The notes under the pieces are model-generated. The model did not search any database and was not told where the DNA came from. It saw only the letters and a list, made by a program, of their open reading frames with translations. A stretch of DNA of 64,000 nucleotides from JBBATK01 sp044228685. GTDB taxonomy: Bacteria; Bacteroidota; Ignavibacteria; Kapaibacteriales; NICIL-2. This document shows, piece after piece, positions 1 to 9,709 of this stretch (its first letter is position 1; the number at the start of each line of letters is the position of its first letter). The translations under genes were made by a program, and so were the position numbers. Where the stretch lies: NCBI GenBank assembly GCA_044228685.1, contig JBGAUL010000001.1:186001-250000 (forward strand). Reading direction: 5' to 3'.

Positions 1-968
1 GCGATGCGAGTCCATTCCATGACGCAGCAAAGGCAGAAAACCTCTTACATGAATCCATCGCAGAGAGTCGAGAGCTCGGATTGAAACAGTACATCGCACA
101 TCAATCGCTTGCAAAACTCTACGAACGTCAGGAGCGCTGGCAAGAAGCAAATCAAGAGTGGAAACTATACCACGAGCTAAAAGATGAATCATTGAGTGAG
201 GAAGCGAAGAAGAGTGCGATTCTCTTGGAGCAAAGGAGACAAATAGCAGAGCGAGAAAAAGAGATTGCCATTGCTAAGGCTGCATCTGATGCAAAGATGA
301 GTGCCACAACGAAGTTGTTGTATAAAGTTCTGCCCCAAAGCGTCGCCACACGCATGATTGCCGGTGAGGAAGAAATAGCCGACTACTATACAAGCGTCTC
401 CATCCTCTTCGCCGACATCGCCGGCTTCACCCCCATCTCCGCCGACATGCCCGCAATCGTCGTCGTTCGCTTCCTCAACTACGTCTTTGGCGAATTCGAT
501 CGCATCATCAAAAAACACGGCTGCGAGAAAATCAAAACCATTGGTGATGGATACATGGCTGTATGCGGCGCTCCGGTTGAATGCGCCGATCATGCAGAGC
601 GCCTCGCTGCAGCTGCGCTTGAAATGCAACAGACTATTTCTCTTCCGGAATCAATCGCCGAGTTCATGCCATCCGGTGTTGAGTTCGGGATTCGTATTGG
701 CTTGCACACAGGATCTGTTGTTGCGGGAGTGATTGGTGAGGAGCGTTTTGTGTATGACATCTATAGTGATGCTGTGAATACCGCAGCGCGTATGGAAAGT
801 CATGGCGAGGAGAATCGCATTCACTGTTCCAATGATTTCTATCGCCACTTGCAGAATCGTTTTGCAATGACGAAGAATACAAATCATGGATTTGTGTTTG
901 AGAAGCGAGGGGAGATGGAGATTAAGGGGAAGGGGATGATGAGGACCTATTTTCTAGAGCAAGCATGA
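1..968 (+). CDS. TPR-adenylate cyclase, class III (5' end outside window)
   Basis: The reading frame is open from base 3, so the gene starts before the window; only the last TPR-like helices, the coiled linker and the cyclase domain are seen. Counting from the Met codon at 81, the linker rich in E/K/A (EREKEIAIAKAASDAK) spans about 53-72 and the cyclase domain about 104-260. Visible catalytic residues are metal-binding Asp112 (ILFADIAGFT) and Asp156 (IGDGYM), ATP-selecting Lys152 (KIKTIGD) and Asp226 (VYDIYSD), and Asn233 and Arg237 (AVNTAARME). By family knowledge this makes cAMP from ATP as a dimer. The tail is KGKGMMRTYFLEQA. Its stop overlaps the next start by 4 bases (ATGA). There is no signal peptide or membrane helix in the visible part, so it is probably cytoplasmic. 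Confidence 0.9.
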   Translation, partial: DASPFHDAAKAENLLHESIAESRELGLKQYIAHQSLAKLYERQERWQEANQEWKLYHELKDESLSEEAKKSAILLEQRRQIAEREKEIAIAKAASDAKMSATTKLLYKVLPQSVATRMIAGEEEIADYYTSVSILFADIAGFTPISADMPAIVVVRFLNYVFGEFDRIIKKHGCEKIKTIGDGYMAVCGAPVECADHAERLAAAALEMQQTISLPESIAEFMPSGVEFGIRIGLHTGSVVAGVIGEERFVYDIYSDAVNTAARMESHGEENRIHCSNDFYRHLQNRFAMTKNTNHGFVFEKRGEMEIKGKGMMRTYFLEQA

Positions 969-3445
969 CACAAAATCTACAAAATCTATTGCAGCAAGCA
1001 ACCGAGGCTGATTTGCACGGCAACTACAACGAGGCAGAGCGTCTATCGCAACTTGTATTGGAATCTCTTGCAGACGCTGAGTACTTGCTTAGTGTAGGTA
1101 CAGAAATCACGGCGCTCAAGGCAGAAGCAACACGCATTAGAGGTGTAATCTGTTGGAGACGCGGAGACTATGTTCATGCGCTACAGTATCTGCAAGATGC
1201 ACTACATGCAAGTGAGCAGATATCCGACAAGGCAGGCATCGCTAAAGCTCTCGGTAACATCGGCATTGTGCACACGAAGATCAGCGACTACCCAAAGGCC
1301 CTGGAGTATTATAGCAAGGCACTAAGCATAGACGAAGAGTTAGGCAACAAGGCAGGCATCTCTAAAGCTCTCGGTAACATCGGCTTTGTGCACGCGAAGA
1401 TCAGCGAATACCCAAAGGCCCTGGAGTATTATAGCAAGGCACTGAGCATAGACGAGGAGTTAGACAATAAAGAGGGAATAGCAAGACATTTTGGCAACAT
1501 CGGCAGCGTGCACTATAGTCTGAGTAACTACTCAAAGGCTCTGGAGTATTACGGCAAGGCACTGAGCATAGACGAAGAGTTAGGCAACAAGGCAGGCATC
1601 GCTAACGCTCTCGGTAACATCGGTGTTGTTCACTTTTGTCTCAGCGACTACCCGAAGGCCCTGGAGTATTACGGCCAGGCATTGAGCATAGACGAAGAGT
1701 TAGGCAATAAAGAGGGAGTAGCAAGACACCTTGGCAACATCGGTTTTGTGCACTGGAATCTAGGCGACTACCCGAAGGCCCTAGAGTATTACTACAAGGC
1801 ACTTGGTATAGCCGAGGAGATGGGTGTCAGGTTGGGAGTAGCAAATAATCTCGCTGGAATCGGCATTGTTCATTTTAGTCTCAGCGACTTCCCAAAGGCC
1901 CAGGAGTATTACACCAAGGCACTTGGCATAGCTGAAGAGTTAGGCGACATGGCGGGAGTAGCGAGTCATCTCGGCAACATAGGTCTTGTGCACCTGGAGC
2001 TCAGCGATTACCCGAAAGCTCTGGAGTATTACAGCAAGGCTCTGAGCAGACATGAAGAGTTAGGCAACAAATCGGGAGTAGCTACTATTCTCGGAAATAT
2101 CGGCAATGTGTATGGAAATCTCAGCGACCACCCGAAGGCTCTGGAGTATTACGGCAAGTCACTGAGCATAGCAGAAGAGCTAGGCGAGAAATACGAAGTA
2201 GCGTTACAACTTGGCAACATCGGCAATGTGCACCTAAACCTCAGCGACTACCCGAAAGCCCTTGAGAATTACGGCAAGGCACTTAGCATAGCCGAAGAGT
2301 TAGGCAATAAGACGGTAGTTGCAAATATCCTCGGAAATATCGGCAATGTGCACATGAAACTTAGTGACTTCGCGAAGGCACAAGAGTACTTAGAGCGAGG
2401 AATGAGTTTGAATGAGGAGCTCGGGGGAAGGTCAGAGCTCGGAGAAATCAAAGGGTTACTAGGCGAGCTCTATGCAGGTGAATTGAACCCAAAGCGTGAC
2501 GAGGCCAAGGCTGAAGCCTATCTGTTGGATTCGATCGCTGTAAGCGAAGAGCTTGGAACCAAGAAATATGATGCACACAAAACATTGGCAGAATTGTATG
2601 AAAAGCAAAAGCGCTGGGAAGAGTCACACTACCACCAGGGAAAATACTTCAGGCTGGAAAAGGAAGTGCAGAGTGAAGAAGCAAGGAAGAAAGCTCAGCT
2701 CATGGAGCAGCAAAAGCAGATAGCTGAGCGAGAGAAGGAGATAGCTATAGCTAAAGCCGCATCAGATGCTCAAATGTCTGCAACAACGACGTTGTTGTAT
2801 AAAGTACTGCCCCAGAGTGTCGCAACCCGCATGATCGACGGCGAAGCAGAAATCGCCGACTACTTCCCACAAGTCTCCATCCTCTTCGCCGACATCGCCG
2901 GCTTTACCCCCATCTCCGCCGACATGCCCGCAATCGTCGTCGTTCGCTTCCTCAATTACGTGTTTGGCGAGTTCGATCGCATCATCAAAAAACACGGTTG
3001 CGAGAAAATCAAAACTATTGGTGATGGATACATGGCTGTATGCGGCGCTCCGGTTGAATGCGCTGACCATGCAGAGCGCCTCGCTACAGCAGCACTCGAA
3101 ATGCAACAGACAATATCTCTACCTGAATCAATCGCCGAGTTCATGCCATCCGGCGTTGAGTTCGGAATTCGTATTGGTTTGCACACAGGATCAGTCGTTG
3201 CAGGAGTAATTGGTGAGGAGCGTTTTGTGTACGACATATACAGCGATGCTGTGAATACCGCAGCACGCATGGAGAGTCATGGCGAAGAGAATCGCATTCA
3301 CTGTTCTAACGATTTCTATCGTCACTTGCAGAATCGTTTTGCGATGACGAAGAATACTGATCATGGATTTGTGTTTGAGAAGCGCGGGGAGATGGAGATA
3401 AAGGGTAAGGGAATGATGAGGACCTATTTTTTGGAGAGAGCATGA
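965..3445 (+). CDS. TPR-adenylate cyclase, class III (10-11 TPR units)
   Basis: This 826-residue protein has the longest TPR stack in the array: about ten 40-residue units with the pattern LGNIG.VH..LSDYPKALEYY from about residue 95 to 500, after a divergent N-terminal unit. A charged coiled helix near 570-600 precedes the cyclase domain. Metal Asp643 and Asp687, ATP-selecting Lys683 and Asp757, and Asn764/Arg768 are intact. The start is the ATG overlapping the previous stop; the downstream gene overlaps the same way. The TPR part probably binds a protein partner or peptide and controls dimerisation of the cyclase (inference). Units 3 and 4 at DNA level closely match units in the gene at 5445, which suggests recent exchange between paralogues. 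Confidence 0.93.
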   Translation: MTQNLQNLLQQATEADLHGNYNEAERLSQLVLESLADAEYLLSVGTEITALKAEATRIRGVICWRRGDYVHALQYLQDALHASEQISDKAGIAKALGNIGIVHTKISDYPKALEYYSKALSIDEELGNKAGISKALGNIGFVHAKISEYPKALEYYSKALSIDEELDNKEGIARHFGNIGSVHYSLSNYSKALEYYGKALSIDEELGNKAGIANALGNIGVVHFCLSDYPKALEYYGQALSIDEELGNKEGVARHLGNIGFVHWNLGDYPKALEYYYKALGIAEEMGVRLGVANNLAGIGIVHFSLSDFPKAQEYYTKALGIAEELGDMAGVASHLGNIGLVHLELSDYPKALEYYSKALSRHEELGNKSGVATILGNIGNVYGNLSDHPKALEYYGKSLSIAEELGEKYEVALQLGNIGNVHLNLSDYPKALENYGKALSIAEELGNKTVVANILGNIGNVHMKLSDFAKAQEYLERGMSLNEELGGRSELGEIKGLLGELYAGELNPKRDEAKAEAYLLDSIAVSEELGTKKYDAHKTLAELYEKQKRWEESHYHQGKYFRLEKEVQSEEARKKAQLMEQQKQIAEREKEIAIAKAASDAQMSATTTLLYKVLPQSVATRMIDGEAEIADYFPQVSILFADIAGFTPISADMPAIVVVRFLNYVFGEFDRIIKKHGCEKIKTIGDGYMAVCGAPVECADHAERLATAALEMQQTISLPESIAEFMPSGVEFGIRIGLHTGSVVAGVIGEERFVYDIYSDAVNTAARMESHGEENRIHCSNDFYRHLQNRFAMTKNTDHGFVFEKRGEMEIKGKGMMRTYFLERA

Positions 3446-5448
3446 GATACGATGAACTGCACGCTCTGCTTGACAAAGCCATAGAGAATAATGATAGGGG
3501 TAACTTCGACCTCGCAGATGATTTGAGCAGAAAGGTCATTGCAGAACTAGAGAGTAGTAACAATATCATCGAACAGGTATCACGGAGCGAGGCCCAAACA
3601 CTCCACTGCAGTGCGCTTATAACGCTTTCCAGAGCTCACTGCAGACGGGGTGATTTTGATCAAGCGCTTGTATTGGCCCGAACATCGCTTGACGTTGCAG
3701 AGCAGATCGCAAGCTCTGATATCAAGGCACAGGCGCTTAAGAATATTGGTGACGTTTATTGGTATCTCTCTGACTTCTCATCTGCGCTCACGCATTTACA
3801 GAAAGCACTAGACACAAATGAAGAAGCGGGAAATCAAACAGGTATCTCAAGCAATCTGTGCAGTATAGGTCTGGTGTACTATGCTGTTTCGGATCATTCG
3901 AGAGCATTGGAGTACCTCAAACGATCATTATCGATTGATGAAGACCTAGATAATAAAGATGGTATTGCAACTAATCTCGCCAACATCGGGTGTGTGTACG
4001 AGGGTTTGTCTGACTATGCTACGGCGCTGGAATATTATCAAAAAGCACTCTCCATTGAGGAAGATCGAAAAAACAAATACAGTATAGCTGGCATCCTCCA
4101 TAACATCGGATCGGTGCATCAAAACCTTTCGGAAAATGCCAAGGCAGTCGAGTACTATCGAAGCGCGATGGTCATCAATGAAGAGACGGGCAACAGATTT
4201 TGGCTTGCAAACAATCTCGGAAACTTAGGACTTGCTCACGCTAATCTTTCAAATTTCTCCGAAGCACTTGGGTACTTGCGTCGGTCACTGGAAATCAATG
4301 AAGCATTAGGCAAGAAGGACCTTATTGCAAACAGTCTCGCCAACATTGGTTTCGTGCTGTATCGCAGCGGTTCAGACTACAGGCAGGCCCTAGACTATAT
4401 GCAAAGGTCGCTAGAGTTGTACCAAGAGATAGGCAGTAGAGGTGGAATAGGCTTGAACTACTGCAACATGGGGATCATATATGCCGAAAGAAACTTTGAT
4501 GGATATGATCCGGTGCGAGCTGAGCGATATCTCCGCGAAGCGTTGACCATAAGTCGAGAGACAGGTTACAAGAAAGAGGAGTTTGAAGCGTGCAAATGGT
4601 TGTCTGAGTTCTATAAAAGTGAAGGACGTTGGCAGGAAGCATATAGGTTTCTCCAAGAGTCTATCGTCTTGGAGAAGGAAATCCAAACCAAGGATGCAAG
4701 GGACAAGGCAATACTTTTTGAACATCGTAGACAAGAGGAAGAGCGTGAAAAACAACTTGTTATGGAACGCTCTCGCGCACAAGCAACGGAAGAGTTACTG
4801 CACAAAACCCTTCCTAAGTCCATTGCTGAACGTGTGATTCAAGGCGAGACAATCATTGCAGACCATTTTCAAAGTGCCTCTGTTCTGTTTGCGGATGTCG
4901 TGGGCTTCACAGAGATATCTTCCGGGATGTCACCAACCGCAACACTAGCGTTTATGAATTTTTTATTCGAGCATTTCGACCACATTGCTCTGCGTTATGG
5001 CTGCGAGCGCATCAAAACAATTGGCGATGGCTACATGGCGGTCTGTGGTGCGCCGGAGCGCTATCCGGATCATGCTGAGCGGCTTGCATCTATGGCATTG
5101 GACATGATGGAGGATATAAATCTCCCTGCCGAAATCCGTGTTCATTTGCCGATCGGAACACACTTTCACCTTCGCATAGGCTTGCACTGCGGAGAAATTA
5201 CTGCAGGTCTCATAGGCACAGGTAAGCTTGCATACGACGTTTACGGCGACGCGGTGAATACTGCAAGCAGAATGGAGAGTCATGGTGAGCCTAATAGGAT
5301 TCATGTGTCGGAAGAATTCTATTCTCACCTGCAAAACAGCATCGCAACTGACGAGAAGACGATGCACGGATTTGCATTTGAGGAACGTGGGAAGATGGAG
5401 ATAAAGGGTAAGGGGATGATGCGGACCTACTTTTTGGAGAGAGCATGA
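3442..5448 (+). CDS. TPR-adenylate cyclase, class III (divergent subtype)
   Basis: This 668-residue protein has six to seven TPR units (about 90-370) that are more diverged from each other than in the neighbours, then a linker, then a cyclase of a different subtype: LFADVVGFTEIS and FLFEHFDHIALRYGCERIK instead of LFADIAGFT and NYVFGEFDRI. Catalytic residues are all present: Asp485, Lys525, Asp529, Asp599, and the following Asn and Arg in AVNTASRME. The closest relatives in this window by sequence are the cyclases at 29135 and 31195 (GTGKLAYDVYGD, GIGKLSYDLYGD). The tail, however, is the common KGKGMMRTYFLERA. It sits in the overlapping chain with 4-base overlaps on both sides. Confidence 0.92.
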   Translation: MRYDELHALLDKAIENNDRGNFDLADDLSRKVIAELESSNNIIEQVSRSEAQTLHCSALITLSRAHCRRGDFDQALVLARTSLDVAEQIASSDIKAQALKNIGDVYWYLSDFSSALTHLQKALDTNEEAGNQTGISSNLCSIGLVYYAVSDHSRALEYLKRSLSIDEDLDNKDGIATNLANIGCVYEGLSDYATALEYYQKALSIEEDRKNKYSIAGILHNIGSVHQNLSENAKAVEYYRSAMVINEETGNRFWLANNLGNLGLAHANLSNFSEALGYLRRSLEINEALGKKDLIANSLANIGFVLYRSGSDYRQALDYMQRSLELYQEIGSRGGIGLNYCNMGIIYAERNFDGYDPVRAERYLREALTISRETGYKKEEFEACKWLSEFYKSEGRWQEAYRFLQESIVLEKEIQTKDARDKAILFEHRRQEEEREKQLVMERSRAQATEELLHKTLPKSIAERVIQGETIIADHFQSASVLFADVVGFTEISSGMSPTATLAFMNFLFEHFDHIALRYGCERIKTIGDGYMAVCGAPERYPDHAERLASMALDMMEDINLPAEIRVHLPIGTHFHLRIGLHCGEITAGLIGTGKLAYDVYGDAVNTASRMESHGEPNRIHVSEEFYSHLQNSIATDEKTMHGFAFEERGKMEIKGKGMMRTYFLERA

Positions 5449-7709
5449 CGAATGAAGAACAGAAGCAAGATCTAGCGTCGCTTCAAAGCCAATTGACGCA
5501 AGCAGATGCGGCGATAGTTAAGGGCAACTACGACGAAGCAGAGCGACTATTGCAGCACGTACTAGAGGCAGTGTCAAGCCGAGGTCTTGAAGAACAAACA
5601 GACACAGAGAGCACTGCGCTAAGAGCAGAAGCAAACCGTATGCTTGGACTAGTTTGCTACAGTCGCGGAAACTACTCCCAAGCGCTGGAAGATCTGCAAA
5701 GCGCACTGCATTCAAGCGAGCAGATATCCGACAAGGTAGGCATCGCTAAAGCTCTCGGTAACATCGGCCTTGTGCACGCGAATATCAGCGACTACCCAAA
5801 GGCCCTGGAGTATTATAGCAAGGCACTGAGCATAGACGAAGAGTTAGGCAACAAGAAAGGAGTAGCAGTACATCTCGGCAACATCGGCCTTGTACATTGG
5901 GGTCTTAGCGACTTCCCGAAAGCACTGGATTATTATGGCAAGGCACTGAGCATAGACGAAGAGTTAGGTAACAAGAAAGGAGTAGTTAGACATCTCGGCA
6001 ACATCGGTCTTGTGCACGCGAATCTCAGCGACTTCCCGAAAGCACTGGAGAATTTCGTCAAGGCATTGAGCATAGACGAAGAGTTAGACGATAAGTCGGG
6101 AGTAGCAACATGGCTTGGCAACATCGGCGGTCTGTACTGGAATCTCAGCGACTACTCAAAGGCCCTAGAGTATCTCATCAAGGCACTGGGTATAGCTGAA
6201 GAGTTAGGAAACAAGAAAGGAGTAGCAGTACATCTCGGAAACATCGGCAATGTGCACTATAGTCTGAGTAACTACTCAAAGGCACTGGAGTATCTCATCA
6301 AAGCACTGGGTATAGCTGAAGAGTTAGGAAACAAGAAAGGAGTAGCAGCGCAACTCGGAAACATCGGTAATGTGCACTATAGTCTGAGTAACTACTCAAA
6401 GGCACTGGAGTATTACTGCAAGGCACTGAGCATAGACGAAGAGTTAGGCAACAAATCCGGAGTAGCGTTACATCTTGGCAACATCGGCAGTGTGCACCTA
6501 AACCTCAGCGACTACCCGAAAGCCTTAGAGTATTACGGCAAGGCACTTAGCATATCCGAAGAGTTAGGTAACAAGTCAAGTGTAGCAAATGATCTTGGCA
6601 ACATCGGCCTTGTGCACATGAAACTCAGTGACTACGCGAAGGCGCAAGAATACCTGGAGCGAGCAATGAGCTTGCATGAGGAGCTCGGGATGAGGTCAAA
6701 CGTGGGAGGATTCAAAGGATTACTGGGCGAGCTCTATGCGAGTGAATCAAACCCAAAGCGCGACGAGGCGAAGGCAGAAGCCTATCTGTTGGATTCGATT
6801 GCTGTGAGCGAAGAGCTTGGAACCAAGAAATATGATGCACACAAGACATTGGCAGATCTGTACGAGAAGCAGAAACGTTGGGATGAGGCTTATTACCACT
6901 TGGGAAAATACTTCACGCTGAAAGAGGACGTGCAGAGCGAGGAAGCAAAGAAGAAAGCTCAACTCATTGAGCAGCAGAAACAGATAGCAGAGCGAGAGAA
7001 GGAGATAGCAATAGCCAAGGCAGCAGCGGATGCTCAAATGAGTGCAACAACGAAGTTGTTGTATAAAGTGCTACCCCAGAGTGTCGCCACTCGCATGATA
7101 GAGGGCGAAGAAGAAATTGCTGATTATTTCACCAACGTCTCCATCCTCTTCGCCGACATCGCCGGCTTCACTCCCATCTCCGCCGACATGCCCGCCATCG
7201 TCGTCGTCCGCTTCCTCAACTACGTCTTCGGCGAGTTTGATCGCATCATCAAGAAACACGGCTGCGAGAAAATCAAAACTATCGGCGATGGATACATGGC
7301 TGTGTGCGGTGCGCCAGTTGAATGTGCTGATCATGCAGAGCGTCTGGCAGCAGCTGCGCTGGAGATGCAACAGACAATTTCACTGCCTGAATCAATCGCT
7401 GAGTTCATGCCATCAGGCGTTGAGTTTGGGATTCGTATTGGATTGCACACTGGATCAGTCGTAGCTTGAGTGATTGGAGAAGAACGTTTTGTCTACGACA
7501 TCTACAGCGATGCCGTGAATACTGCGGCGCGTATGGAGAGTCATGGAGAAGAGAATCGCATTCACTGTTCGAATGATTTCTACCGGCATCTTCAGAACCG
7601 TTTTGCGATGACAAAGAATGCGAATCATGGATTTGTGTTTGAGAAGCGAGGGGAGATGGAGATAAAGGGGAAGGGATTGATGAGGACGTATTTTTTGGAG
7701 AGAGCATGA
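5445..7709 (+). pseudogene. TPR-adenylate cyclase interrupted by an in-frame TGA
   Basis: The gene reads as a 754-codon TPR-cyclase like those at 9706 and 16441, but codon 675 (7467-7469) is TGA where the paralogues have GGA (the Gly of VVAGVIGEE). The frame continues open after it to 7709 with an intact end: Asp685, Asn692, Arg696 and the tail KGKGLMRTYFLERA. The truncated 674-residue product keeps eight TPR units and the first metal and Lys residues (571, 611, 615) but lacks the adenine-binding Asp and the transition-state Asn and Arg, so it should be inactive alone. Causes could be a recent point mutation, a sequencing error or readthrough. TGA is the normal stop of most neighbours, so codon reassignment is ruled out. 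The next gene overlaps the original stop at 7707-7709. Confidence 0.85.
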
Positions 7710-9709
7710 CAGTAAGCGAATTCAAGCAACTTCTGGAGGACGCTTCGTCCTTGGAAGAGAAGGGCAGTTATCATGAGGCAGAGCGACTCTTGATGGAAGT
7801 TGTCGCTTCTCTCGAACGATCTGGCCCAGATGAGATTGCAGACAGAGATCGCATGATCGTGCAGTCCGAAGCGAAGCGCCTACTTGGTGTTGCTTGTACG
7901 AGACGAGGAGACTATTCCCAAGCCTTAGAGTTTTTCAATGCAGCACTCCATGCAAACGAGTCAATAAATCGCCGTTCAGGAATTGTCAGATTACTCACTC
8001 ACATCGGTGCTGTGCACCAGGATCTAAGCGACTTCCAGAGTGCTTTGCAAAGCTACAGTACTGCCCTTAGCATATCTGAGGAGATTGGCGACAAAGCGAG
8101 AATAGGAAGAAGCCTGGGCAAAGTCGCTAATGTGTACTGCGATTTAAGCGATTATCCTCGCGCTTTGGAGTACTACGCTAAAGGTCTCAGTATCGCTGAA
8201 GAGCTCGGCAATAAAGAAGACGAAGCAGAGCATCTTACGAACATGGCAATTGTGTACTGGCTACTCAATGAATTCTCGCAAGCTCTGGAATATAACAGCA
8301 GAGCTCTTCGTTTAGCGGAAGAATTGGGAAGTAAGGGTCGCATATCTGCATGTCTTAATACTATGGGCATTGTGTTCTCGAGTCTTAAGGACAATGCTAA
8401 GGCTCTAGAATATTACAATCAGGCACTGAGCATTCTTGAAGAGATTGGCATCAAATCTTCGGTCGGAATGTTACTAGGCAACATCGGCAGCGTACATCAT
8501 GCATTTCACGACTATAGAAACGCACTGGAGTACTATGAGAAGGCCTTGACTATTGCTGAAGAGCTTGACAACAAGTCGGCAGTAGCGCGACATCGCAACA
8601 GTATTGGTTCTGCACACATGCGACTCGGTGACTACCAGAAGGCACACGAGTACTTGGAGAGTGGGCTACAGTTGTACACTGAACTGGGAATGAAGTCAGA
8701 AATTGGAGCAATCAAACTCTCCATTGGTGATCTCTACGCTGATCTGGCAAATCCGAAGTTCGATGAATCAAATGCTGAAATGTTTCTGCTGGAAGGCGCA
8801 TCTATTAGTCAAGAGTTAGGAACAAAAAAGTACGGAGCACACAAGTCGTTGGCAGATTTATACGAGAAGCAAGAGCGATGGAAAGAAGCGTATTATCACC
8901 AAGCACAGTATCTCAAGCAAAAGGAAGAAGTGCTAAGCGAAGATGCTCGGAACACTGCGCAAATTCTTGAACAACAAAAACAAGTTGCTAAGCAAGAGAA
9001 GGAGACAGCAATTGCAAAAGCAGCTGCTGACGCGAAGTTGAGTGCAACCACCGGCTTACTCTACAAAGTTCTTCCCCAATCCGTCGCCACCCGCATGATC
9101 GACGGCGAAGCAGAAATCGCAGACTACTTCCCGCAAGTCTCCATCCTCTTTGCAGACATCGCCGGCTTCACTCCCATCTCCGCCGACATGCCCGCAATCG
9201 TCGTCGTCCGCTTTCTCAACTACGTCTTTGGCGAGTTTGATCGCATCATCAAAAAACACGGCTGCGAGAAAATCAAAACCATCGGTGACGGCTACATGGC
9301 TGTATGCGGTGCACCGGTTGAATGCGCTGATCATGCAGAGCGTCTGGCAGCAGCAGCGCTTGAGATGCAGCAGACTATTTCTCTTCCGGAGTCAATTGCC
9401 GAGTTCATGCCTTCCGGTGTTGAGTTTGGTATTCGTATTGGCTTGCACACAGGATCTGTTGTAGCGGGAGTAATTGGTGAAGAGCGATTTGTGTATGATA
9501 TCTACAGCGATGCAGTGAATACTGCAGCGCGTATGGAGAGTCACGGTGAAGAGAATCGCATTCACTGTTCAAATGACTTCTACCGTCATCTACAAAATCG
9601 CTTTGCGATGACGAAGAATACGAGTCATGGATTTGTGTTTGAGAAAAGAGGGGAGATGGAGATAAAAGGCAAAGGCATGATGCGGACATATTTCTTGGAG
9701 ACAGCATGA
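7706..9709 (+). CDS. TPR-adenylate cyclase, class III
   Basis: This is a 667-residue protein. Six diverged TPR units lie at about 90-330, followed by a coiled helix (KQEKETAIAKAAADAK) near 430 and the cyclase domain. Residues Asp484, Lys524, Asp528, Asp598, Asn605 and Arg609 fit an active adenylate cyclase. The TPR half is clearly older and more diverged than the catalytic half, which is nearly identical to those of the genes at 965, 9706 and 14315 even at DNA level. This mismatch points to homogenisation of the catalytic part. It starts at the ATG inside the upstream stop and ends with a 4-base overlap with the next gene. Confidence 0.92.
   Translation: MTVSEFKQLLEDASSLEEKGSYHEAERLLMEVVASLERSGPDEIADRDRMIVQSEAKRLLGVACTRRGDYSQALEFFNAALHANESINRRSGIVRLLTHIGAVHQDLSDFQSALQSYSTALSISEEIGDKARIGRSLGKVANVYCDLSDYPRALEYYAKGLSIAEELGNKEDEAEHLTNMAIVYWLLNEFSQALEYNSRALRLAEELGSKGRISACLNTMGIVFSSLKDNAKALEYYNQALSILEEIGIKSSVGMLLGNIGSVHHAFHDYRNALEYYEKALTIAEELDNKSAVARHRNSIGSAHMRLGDYQKAHEYLESGLQLYTELGMKSEIGAIKLSIGDLYADLANPKFDESNAEMFLLEGASISQELGTKKYGAHKSLADLYEKQERWKEAYYHQAQYLKQKEEVLSEDARNTAQILEQQKQVAKQEKETAIAKAAADAKLSATTGLLYKVLPQSVATRMIDGEAEIADYFPQVSILFADIAGFTPISADMPAIVVVRFLNYVFGEFDRIIKKHGCEKIKTIGDGYMAVCGAPVECADHAERLAAAALEMQQTISLPESIAEFMPSGVEFGIRIGLHTGSVVAGVIGEERFVYDIYSDAVNTAARMESHGEENRIHCSNDFYRHLQNRFAMTKNTSHGFVFEKRGEMEIKGKGMMRTYFLETA

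Noticed and set aside
189..629. Long minus-strand open frames repeated opposite each cyclase core
   Set aside because: They recur only because the plus-strand core is nearly identical in each copy; the peptides have no independent features and no ribosome site.
7467..7469. TGA as a sense codon for Gly
   Set aside because: Most neighbouring genes end in TGA at the position where homologues end, so TGA is a normal stop here.
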